Source of the DNA: Streptomyces vietnamensis
GTDB taxonomy: Bacteria; Actinomycetota; Actinomycetes; Streptomycetales; Streptomycetaceae
Length of the DNA stretch: 64,000 bases
NCBI RefSeq assembly: GCF_000830005.1
Contig: NZ_CP010407.1
Span: forward strand, 682,001 to 746,000
Direction: 5' to 3'
Shown one piece after another: positions 58,228-64,000 of the stretch. Below the pieces are notes generated by a model. It was not told where the DNA came from and made no database searches. It saw nothing but the letters and a program-made list of their open reading frames with translations. The position numbers and the translations under genes were made by a program. Numbering within the stretch: the stretch's first letter is position 1; each line of letters starts with the position of its first letter.

Positions 58228-59169
58228 ATGAGGCATAAGGATTCCGATGGCGGTGCGGGCGGTGCGGCGCAGCCGCCGGCCGACCTGAACCTGCTGCGGA
58301 CCTTCCTGGCGGTCTACCGCTCCGGTTCGTTCACCGCCGCCGCCGGGCTGCTCGGTCTGTCGCAGCCGACGGTGACCACCCAGATCCGCGCCCTGGAGCG
58401 GCAGACGGGCCGCGAGCTGTTCGAGCGGCTGCCGCGCGGTGTCGCCCCCACCGCTGTCGCCCACGACCTCGCGGCCCGGGTCGCCGGGCCGCTCGACGCG
58501 CTGGCCGCCGCGGCCGGGCACGAGGCCGCGCCCCACGAGCGGACCGCGCCCGTCCACCTGGCGGGCCCCGCCGAGCTGCTCTGTACGCGCGTCCTGCCCG
58601 CGCTCGTCCCGCTGACGGCCGAAGGGGTACGGCTGAGGGTCAGCCCGGGCCTGACCGAGCCGCTCCTCGACGAGCTGCGCGCGGGCCGGCACGACCTGGT
58701 GATCGCCACCTTCCGGCCGCGCGGGCGGGCGCTGACCTCCGTACCGCTCACCGACGAGGAGTTCGTCCTGGTCGCGGCCCCCGTGTGGGCCGACCGCGTC
58801 AAGGAGCGCCTCGCCCTGGAGGGACCGGCGGCGCTGCATCCCGTCCCCCTGGTCACGTACGCCGAGGACCTGCCCATCGCCCGCCGTTACTGGCGGCACG
58901 TGTTCGGGGCGCGGCTCTCCCGCTCCGCGGCCGTGACCGTTCCCGATCTGCGCGGGGTCCTCGCCGCGGTCGTCGCCGGAGCGGGGTTCAGCGTCCTGCC
59001 GCGCTACCTCTGCCAGACCGCGCTGGCCTCCGGCGCCCTCGTGTCCCTGCACGAACCGGAGGACCCGCCCCTCAACACCGGCTATCTCGTGCAGCGCCCG
59101 GGCCGCCCGGACAACCCCGACGTCACGCGCGTGCGGGACCTGCTGATCGAGGCCGGACGCACCTGGTGA
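58228..59169 (+). CDS. LysR-family regulator
   Basis: This is a 313-residue LysR protein: LNLLRTFLAVYRSGSFTAAAG then LLGLSQPTVTTQIRALERQTGRELFERL (recognition helix QPTVTTQIRALERQTG). The effector domain runs from about 105 (VHLAGPAELLCTRVLPALV) to GVLAAVVAGAGFSVLPRYL. It starts 22 bases after the GlxA-type gene in the same direction, so the two regulators may share a transcript. Target unknown. Confidence 0.9.
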   Translation: MRHKDSDGGAGGAAQPPADLNLLRTFLAVYRSGSFTAAAGLLGLSQPTVTTQIRALERQTGRELFERLPRGVAPTAVAHDLAARVAGPLDALAAAAGHEAAPHERTAPVHLAGPAELLCTRVLPALVPLTAEGVRLRVSPGLTEPLLDELRAGRHDLVIATFRPRGRALTSVPLTDEEFVLVAAPVWADRVKERLALEGPAALHPVPLVTYAEDLPIARRYWRHVFGARLSRSAAVTVPDLRGVLAAVVAGAGFSVLPRYLCQTALASGALVSLHEPEDPPLNTGYLVQRPGRPDNPDVTRVRDLLIEAGRTW

Positions 59170-59209
59170 CCCGGGGGGGAGCGCCAGTGGCTCCTGCTAT
59201 AACCGGAAC

Positions 59210-59572
59210 ATGATCTACCACGTCGTCACGCCCGCCGAATGGTCCGCCCGGCCGGAGGAACCGTACGCCCCCGCCTCCCTCGCGGAGGAAGGTTTCGTCC
59301 ACTGCTCCCCCGACGAGCCGACCACGCTCGCCGTCGTCAACGCCTTCTACCGCAGCGCCTCCCGGCCGCTCCTGGTGCTCCTCCTCGACGAGAGCCGGAT
59401 CGCGGCCAGGACCGAGTGGGAGGCCGCCGCGCCTACCCCGCCGCCCGGCGTCTCGGAGGAGACGCTCTTCCCGCACGTGTTCGGGCCGATCGACCGCGCC
59501 GCCGTCGACGGGATCCTGGAGGTCGTCTGGGACGCGGACGGCCGGGCCACGGGGCTGACCGCAACCGGCTGA
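59210..59572 (+). CDS. DUF952 domain-containing protein
   Basis: This is a 120-residue cytoplasmic protein of the DUF952 family: IYHVVTPAEWSARPEEPYAP, EGFVHCSPDEPTTLAVVNAFY, LVLLLDESRIAARTEWE and FPHVFGPIDRAAVDGILEV. The fold is ADP-ribosyltransferase-like, but no activity is established. The FVHCS motif is the family hallmark. It has no obvious partner; it converges on the response-regulator gene with seven bases between the stops. Confidence 0.88.
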   Translation: MIYHVVTPAEWSARPEEPYAPASLAEEGFVHCSPDEPTTLAVVNAFYRSASRPLLVLLLDESRIAARTEWEAAAPTPPPGVSEETLFPHVFGPIDRAAVDGILEVVWDADGRATGLTATG

Positions 59573-59579
59573 CCGGCCG

Positions 59580-60227
59580 TCAGTCCTTGTTCAGGTAGGC
59601 CAGGACGGCGAGGACACGACGGTTGTTGGTGCCGTCGTCGACGATGCCGAGCTTGCCGAACAGGGAGGTCGTGTACTTCCCGATGGCGCTCTCGCTGAGG
59701 AAGAGGCGTTGGGCGATGACCTGGTTGGACAGTCCTTCGGCCATGAGGCCGAGCACGGAGTGCTCGCGTTCGGTGAGCTTCTCCAGGCGCCGGTTCGAGG
59801 GCCCGCCGGCAAGGAGTCGGGCGATGACGGCCGGGTCCATCGCGGTCCCGCCGGCCGCGACGCGTTCCAGCGCGTCGATGAACTGGTCGGCGTCGAACAC
59901 GCTGTCCTTGAGGAAGTAGCCGATGCCGCCGGAGCCGTCGGCGAGCAACTCCCGGGCGTAGAGCTGCTCGACGTACTGGGAGAGGATCAGGACCGGCAGT
60001 CCGGGCAGTTCGGCGCGGGCGGCGATGGCGGCCCGCAGGCCCTCGTCCGTGTGGCTCGGCGGCATGCGGACGTCGACGACGGCGACATCGGGCTTCCACT
60101 CGAGGAGGGTCCGCAGCGTCTCGGGGCCGGTGGCCGCCGTCGCCACCACCTCGTGGCCGTAGGCCTCGATGAGCCGGACCATCCCGTCGCGCAGCAGGTA
60201 CAGGTCTTCGGCTACGACGATGCGCAC
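59580..60227 (-). CDS. NarL/LuxR-type response regulator
   Basis: This is a 215-residue protein. The receiver domain has acidic VVAEDLYLLRDG, phospho-acceptor D52 in VAVVDVRMPP, and YFLKDSVFDAD (K of the switch). The LuxR HTH is LTEREHSVLGLMAEGLSNQVIAQRLFLSESAIGKY (quoted core LTEREHSVLGLMAEGLSN). The loop VRMPPSHTDEGLRAA is that of the DesR/LiaR-like group. GTG 60227 overlaps the histidine-kinase gene by 16 bases, so they form a coupled two-component pair. Confidence 0.92.
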   Translation of the reverse strand: MRIVVAEDLYLLRDGMVRLIEAYGHEVVATAATGPETLRTLLEWKPDVAVVDVRMPPSHTDEGLRAAIAARAELPGLPVLILSQYVEQLYARELLADGSGGIGYFLKDSVFDADQFIDALERVAAGGTAMDPAVIARLLAGGPSNRRLEKLTEREHSVLGLMAEGLSNQVIAQRLFLSESAIGKYTTSLFGKLGIVDDGTNNRRVLAVLAYLNKD

Positions 60228-61480
60228 GGCACCTCCAGGGTCGCGCGGGTCGGGCCGCCCGCCGGGCTGATGATCTCCAGGGTGCCGTCGAAGGCGGCGA
60301 GCCGACGGCGCAGCCCGGCGAGGCCGCCGCCGCCGTCCCGGGCGTGGGCTCCGCCGCGGCCGTCGTCCAGGACCTCGATGACGATGTTCGTGTCGCCCCG
60401 CGCGAGGGTGATGCGGACCCGGGTCGCCCCGGCGTGTTTGACCGCGTTGCTCAGCAGTTCGGCGACGGCGAAGTACAGGGCCGATTCGACCGGGGGGTCC
60501 GGGCGGTGCCGGAGGTCCGCGTCGACCGTGACGTCGAGCGGGCTGTCCAGGGCGAGGGCGCGGAGGGCGTCGACGAGCCCCCGGTCGCTCAGGACGGGCG
60601 GGTTGATGCCCCGGACCAGTTCCCGGAGTTCGGTCAGGGAGGCGGTGGCGCCCGCCCGCGCCTCCCGCATCAGCGCCCTGGCCCGCTCGGGGTCGGTCTC
60701 CATGAGCTTCTCCGCCGTCGCCAGGGACAGTCCGAGGCCGACCAGGCGGGCCTGCGCCCCGTCGTGCAGGTCCCGCTCGATGCGGCGGATCTCGGCGGCC
60801 TGGGCGATCGTCGCGTCGGCGCGCTGGGCGGTCAGTTCCTCCACCCGTTCCGCCAGCGCCATCGCGGACGACGGGCGCAGGAAGCGCACGGCGACCGGTG
60901 GGAGCGCCCGCCAGGCGTACGGGGCGACGGCGACGGCCACCAGCAGGCCGAGCGCGCCGGCGAGGCGGCCGGGGGCCCCGTACCGGCCGGTCCCGAGTCC
61001 GAGGACGGCCGCGGCCAGCCCGGCCGGCGGGAGGCAGGCGACGAGGCCCGCGGTGAGCGGCACGACGGCCGTGAACCGCAGGTCGCGCCGGTCGGCGGGG
61101 TCGTTCCACCGGATGCGCCACTTCTGGTCCATGAGGGCGTCGCGGCGGGTGCGTTCGTAGCCGAAGCCGTTCCACCAGTAGCCGGTGGACATCCGCGTGA
61201 CCGGCGGGGCCTCCCGGTAGCCGGCGGGGATCACGGTGCCCGTCCACCGGGCGACGAGGTGGCGGACGGCCCGGCAGACCGGCCGGGACAGGGCGAGCGT
61301 GCCCACCCCCACCAGGACGACCGGTGCGAGCCACGACCAGGGGTTGCCCGGTCCCCACCGGATGCCGAGCGCCACGGCGGCGGCCCACACGGCGGGGATC
61401 AGCATGCTGACGGCCACCACGGCGCACGCCCGTAAGAACCCCACGCCGACGCGTGCCGACCACGTACCCAGCTGTCTCAT
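60212..61480 (-). CDS. HisKA_3-type sensor histidine kinase
   Basis: This is a 422-residue membrane kinase. Four hydrophobic helices occur before residue 210 (VGFLRACAVVAVSMLIPAVWAAAVALG, WLAPVVLVGVGTLALS, TAVVPLTAGLVACLPPAG, ALGLLVAVAVAPYAW). The dimerisation box is IRRIERDLHDGAQARLVGLG, with the phospho-histidine in DLHDG. The ATPase has ELLSNAVKHAG (N box) and LDDGRGG (G box). No large sensor domain is present, so the signal is probably at or in the membrane. It is divergent from a small membrane protein, its likely target. Confidence 0.92.
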   Translation of the reverse strand: MRQLGTWSARVGVGFLRACAVVAVSMLIPAVWAAAVALGIRWGPGNPWSWLAPVVLVGVGTLALSRPVCRAVRHLVARWTGTVIPAGYREAPPVTRMSTGYWWNGFGYERTRRDALMDQKWRIRWNDPADRRDLRFTAVVPLTAGLVACLPPAGLAAAVLGLGTGRYGAPGRLAGALGLLVAVAVAPYAWRALPPVAVRFLRPSSAMALAERVEELTAQRADATIAQAAEIRRIERDLHDGAQARLVGLGLSLATAEKLMETDPERARALMREARAGATASLTELRELVRGINPPVLSDRGLVDALRALALDSPLDVTVDADLRHRPDPPVESALYFAVAELLSNAVKHAGATRVRITLARGDTNIVIEVLDDGRGGAHARDGGGGLAGLRRRLAAFDGTLEIISPAGGPTRATLEVPCASS

Positions 61481-61506
61481 GCCTCCGCCTTCGTCTTCCG
61501 TTCGGT

Positions 61507-61573
61507 GCGTCCACTGTGCACCGGACGCGGCCGCTCTCTCCCCCGGTCGGCCGAGGAGTGGGGCTGGCCCCAC
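61507..61573. promoter_or_regulatory. Two inverted repeats between the kinase and the small membrane-protein gene
   Basis: GCGTCC (61507-61512) pairs with GGACGC (61523-61528), and GTGGGGC-TG-GCCCCAC (61558-61573) is a perfect palindrome. Both lie in the 150-bp divergent gap. They are candidate binding sites for the adjacent response regulator. Confidence 0.4.
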
Positions 61574-61630
61574 CCCCTCGTACGCCCAGACGGATACCGG
61601 CCCCGCCGAGCGCCCGGCAGGCTCGGTGAC

Positions 61631-62065
61631 ATGGAAACCGACCTGAACTCCCCGTCCACGGCCGCCCCGCTCGACCGCGCCGACACCCGACGAGCCTTCG
61701 CCACGGCGACGGCGAGCGTCAAGATCTACGGCGCACTCGGCGCCCTCTCCCTCCTCACGGTCGCCGGGCTGGCGGCCGGCGGTCATCCGGTGAACACGTT
61801 CATGTGGGTACGGGCCGTCCTGCTGCCCCTGGTCGCCGTCCTCGTCCACCGGCTGACCGTGTCCGCCTCCCGGGGATCCCAGCGGGCCTTCGAGCGCGTG
61901 CGGGGCCTCGCCGTCGTCCTGCCGGTCGCGATCATCGGCGTCGACCTGATCCCGGGCGTCTGCCCGCCGTGGTACGCCGCGATGCAGGCCGTCTGCATGC
62001 TGCCCGTGATCCGCCTCGCGTTCCTCACCCGCGGCACCGCCCTGCGGACCGCCTTCTCCCGGTGA
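61631..62065 (+). CDS. Small integral membrane protein divergent from the two-component system
   Basis: This is a 144-residue protein with about four hydrophobic helices: VKIYGALGALSLLTVAGLAAGG, FMWVRAVLLPLVAVLVHRL, LAVVLPVAIIGVDLIPGV and WYAAMQAVCMLPVIRLAFL. The N-terminal 40 residues are cytoplasmic (TRRAFATATASVK). No family is recognised with confidence. Its divergence from a four-helix histidine kinase suggests that it is the regulated output or an accessory sensor of that system. Confidence 0.72.
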   Translation: METDLNSPSTAAPLDRADTRRAFATATASVKIYGALGALSLLTVAGLAAGGHPVNTFMWVRAVLLPLVAVLVHRLTVSASRGSQRAFERVRGLAVVLPVAIIGVDLIPGVCPPWYAAMQAVCMLPVIRLAFLTRGTALRTAFSR

Positions 62066-62292
62066 ACCCTCCCCGCACGGAGTATCCGGCCCGGCGCCGG
62101 CCCGAACGGCCCGCACGCCAGGCGGCACGCCGGACGGACCGGCCCCCGACGAGGTGTCGCGTGCCTCGGATGCGCCGCCGCCGTGTGCGGTTCCTCCCGC
62201 TCTCGGTTAGACCTGGATCACAGCGTGTCGGCCTGCCCGCCGGAAGCCACTCGTCCGGCATCACGTGCCGCCCACCTCCCGGGAGGAAGTCG

Positions 62293-63762
62293 TTGATCAA
62301 CCGTCGCACCGTGCTCGGCGGGGCCCTCGCCGCCGCAGGCCTGCCGCTCCTCGCCCCCGGGATCCCCGCCGGAGGCGAGGCACACGCGGCGGAGGCCCTG
62401 CCCCCGGCCGGCCCCCACCGTGCGCAAGACCCCGTGCCGCCCGCGTTCACCACGGCCATGCCGGTTCCGCCCGTGCTGCGCCCCCTGTCCTCGACGGGCG
62501 ACGTGGACGTCTACAAGCTGACCATCCGCAGGTCCACCGCCGAGATCCTCCCGGGCACCGCCACCGATGTCCTGACCTACGACGGGCACTTCCCCGGCCC
62601 CGTCATCCAAGCCCGCTCCGGGCGCCGGGTCCTCGTCCGTCACCACAACGACCTCGACATGCCCGTCACCGTCCATCTGCACGGCGCGAGCGTCCCGCCC
62701 CCTTACGACGGCAACCCGATGGACGTGTTCGCCCCCGGCACCTCGCGGACGTACGTGTACACCAACCGGCAGCCCCATGCCTCGCTCTGGTTCCACGACC
62801 ACGCCCACCACATGGAGGCCGAGCACGTCTACCGCGGGCTGACCGGCACGTACCTGCTCACCGACGAGCTCGAACAGAGCCTCCCCCTGCCCAAGGGCCA
62901 GTACGACGTCCCCGTCACGATCCGCGACGCCCGCTTCGACGAGCAGGGGCAGCTGGCGTACACGATGTCCGACCGCAACCGGACCACCATCCTCGCCAAC
63001 GGCAAACCCACCCCCTACTTCCAGGTCGCGGCCCGCAAATACCGTTTCCGGCTGCTCAACGCCTCCAACCTGCGCCTCTTCGCCCTGGGCCTGTCCGACG
63101 GCACTCCGCTCACCCAGATCGGCTCGGACGGCGGCCTGCTCGAACGCCCCGTCGCCGTGCCCGCCCTCGTCCTCTCGCCCGGCGAACGCGCCGACGTGGT
63201 GATCGACTTCTCCCGCCACCCCGTCGGGACCCGCCTCGTGCTCACGAACAGCGGCCCCGGGCGGCCCGATCAGGTCGGCAAGGTGCTCCGCTTCGACGTC
63301 GTCCGCAAGGCCGACGACCCCAGCAGCATCCCCAAGGTGCTGCGCACCCTGCCGCCGGCCACCGCCCTGCCCAAGGCCGCCGTCACCCGCCACATCGCAC
63401 TCAGCATGGACGAGGACGGGCGCCCCGACCCCCGGGGGTTCATCAACGGCCGGTTGTACGACCCCGATCGCATCGACACCACCGTGGCCTTCGGATCGTC
63501 CGAGATCTGGAACGTCACCAACACCAACAGGCGCATCGCGCACAACTTCCACCTGCACCTGGTCCAGTTCCGGGTCCTCGAACGCGGCGGACTGCCCGCG
63601 GGCCCGACCGAGGCGGGCCTGAAGGACACCGTCCGGGTGGCGCCGGGCGAGACGGTGAAACTGCACGTGACGTTCGACGCCTTCCGGGGCGACTACGTGT
63701 ACCACTGCCACATGCTCGACCATTCGGCCATGGGCATGATGGCCACCTTCCGGGTCCGGTGA
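62293..63762 (+). CDS. Secreted multicopper oxidase (CotA/bilirubin-oxidase-like), TTG start
   Basis: This is a 489-residue exported oxidase. A Tat-like signal (NRRTVLGGALAAAGLPLLAPG) leads to three cupredoxin domains. Copper ligands are visible: HLHG (about 120), WFHDHAHH, HNFHLHLVQF and the terminal YHCHMLDHSAMGM, holding the type-1 Cys-His-Met ligands. It oxidises phenols, bilirubin or metal ions and reduces oxygen to water. The start is TTG 62293, with GGGAGGAAG just before it; no ATG gives the signal peptide. The 227-base upstream gap contains CACGTG and is otherwise featureless. Confidence 0.9.
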   Translation: MINRRTVLGGALAAAGLPLLAPGIPAGGEAHAAEALPPAGPHRAQDPVPPAFTTAMPVPPVLRPLSSTGDVDVYKLTIRRSTAEILPGTATDVLTYDGHFPGPVIQARSGRRVLVRHHNDLDMPVTVHLHGASVPPPYDGNPMDVFAPGTSRTYVYTNRQPHASLWFHDHAHHMEAEHVYRGLTGTYLLTDELEQSLPLPKGQYDVPVTIRDARFDEQGQLAYTMSDRNRTTILANGKPTPYFQVAARKYRFRLLNASNLRLFALGLSDGTPLTQIGSDGGLLERPVAVPALVLSPGERADVVIDFSRHPVGTRLVLTNSGPGRPDQVGKVLRFDVVRKADDPSSIPKVLRTLPPATALPKAAVTRHIALSMDEDGRPDPRGFINGRLYDPDRIDTTVAFGSSEIWNVTNTNRRIAHNFHLHLVQFRVLERGGLPAGPTEAGLKDTVRVAPGETVKLHVTFDAFRGDYVYHCHMLDHSAMGMMATFRVR

Positions 63763-63859
63763 GGCGGCCACCGCCTCCGCTGGTCGCGGAGCCCGCCCGG
63801 CGGGGGCAGACTGAAGGGGTAGCGCGGCCGGCCAGCAGGGGTGCCCTGGAGGAGTGGTC

Positions 63860-64000
63860 ATGGGCGGCACGGCGGTGGAGAGCCTGCGCGCGTTGCTGCG
63901 CGGCGAGGTGATCGGCCCGGAGGACACGGGATACGACGAGGCCCGGAAGATCTACAACGCGATGATCGACCGGCGGCCGGCCGTCATCGCACGGTGCGCG
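63860..64000 (+). CDS. FAD-linked oxidase (berberine-bridge type), 5' end only
   Basis: An ATG after GGAGGAG opens a frame that runs off the window after 47 codons. The visible sequence, ESLRALLRGEVIGPEDTGYD then EARKIYNAMIDRRPAVIARC, is the N-terminus of FAD_binding_4/BBE oxidoreductases, just before the FAD loop. The rest, including covalent-flavin residues, is outside. Confidence 0.8.
   Translation, partial: MGGTAVESLRALLRGEVIGPEDTGYDEARKIYNAMIDRRPAVIARCA

Noticed and set aside
61804..62292. Upstream extension of the multicopper oxidase
   Set aside because: The extension overlaps the small membrane protein in another frame and lacks a signal peptide; the TTG at 62293 with GGGAGGAAG gives a Tat-like signal.

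Overview
The window is about 72% GC, has strong third-position GC bias, GTG and TTG starts and AGGAGG-type ribosome binding sites. It also carries AfsA, BTAD/AfsR-like, SpoIIE-phosphatase, streptophobe, DUF1876 and DUF6777 families. Together these point to a Streptomyces (or very close actinomycete) chromosome. There are no rRNA or tRNA genes, no transposase, no prophage and no CRISPR array. It reads as ordinary chromosomal sequence with a dense mix of regulators, catabolic enzymes and small signalling modules.

Layout. 0-11.5 kb: a truncated LysR gene, the threonine-degradation pair tdh-kbl (minus), a phytoene-desaturase-like flavoprotein, a VanX-type D-Ala-D-Ala dipeptidase, a Ser/Thr kinase fused to eight TPR-like repeats with an MpaB-family protein, a GNAT acetyltransferase, a small potassium channel, a YciI-like protein and PpnP. 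11.5-15 kb: an aromatic-hydroxylase-type FAD monooxygenase followed by an AfsA/ScbA-type gamma-butyrolactone synthase homologue with a TTA (bldA) codon and an NmrA-like reductase. 15-21 kb: an acyl-CoA dehydrogenase preceded by a KstR-like operator, a 66-residue protein, a siderophore-interacting reductase and a large AfsR-like SARP regulator. 21-30 kb: a PAS-GAF-SpoIIE-ATPase phosphatase, a PHP phosphoesterase, succinate-semialdehyde-type dehydrogenase, ThuA, DUF3626, a coupled HTH/membrane-protein pair, a class II aldolase and a TetR regulator.

30-36 kb holds a likely phospho-signalling operon: a double-FHA ABC exporter (the architecture of mycobacterial Rv1747), an SH3-like protein with TxxV motifs and a PknB-type kinase. 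In front of the SH3 gene the translation start has been tandemly copied into three tiny GTGA-coupled ORFs. 36-41 kb: a streptophobe membrane protein, a DUF6777 protein, a MocR regulator and an FBP zinc protein. 41-45 kb: a probable glutarate catabolic locus (glutaryl-CoA dehydrogenase, divergent CoA-transferase, FCD-type GntR regulator) whose divergent promoter carries four 21-bp repeats with GGATCC cores. 45-50 kb: a sulfonate uptake and desulfonation operon (ssuD, permease, binding protein, ATPase) preceded by a 32-residue cysteine-ending leader peptide, then a TetR gene.

50-64 kb: a secreted metal-dependent hydrolase with a discoidin domain, a secreted beta-propeller, a CBS-BON protein, DUF1876, a maleylpyruvate-isomerase-fold protein, MerR, a quinone-reductase-like enzyme divergent from a GlxA/AdpA-subfamily AraC regulator, LysR, DUF952, a two-component system divergent from a small membrane protein, a TTG-initiated multicopper oxidase and the start of a FAD-linked oxidase.

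A dispersed GC-rich palindrome of about 36 bp recurs at gene ends (two intact, three degenerate copies). Several clean inverted repeats sit exactly where operators would be expected. All functional names are from reading the protein sequences and family knowledge; no searches were run.
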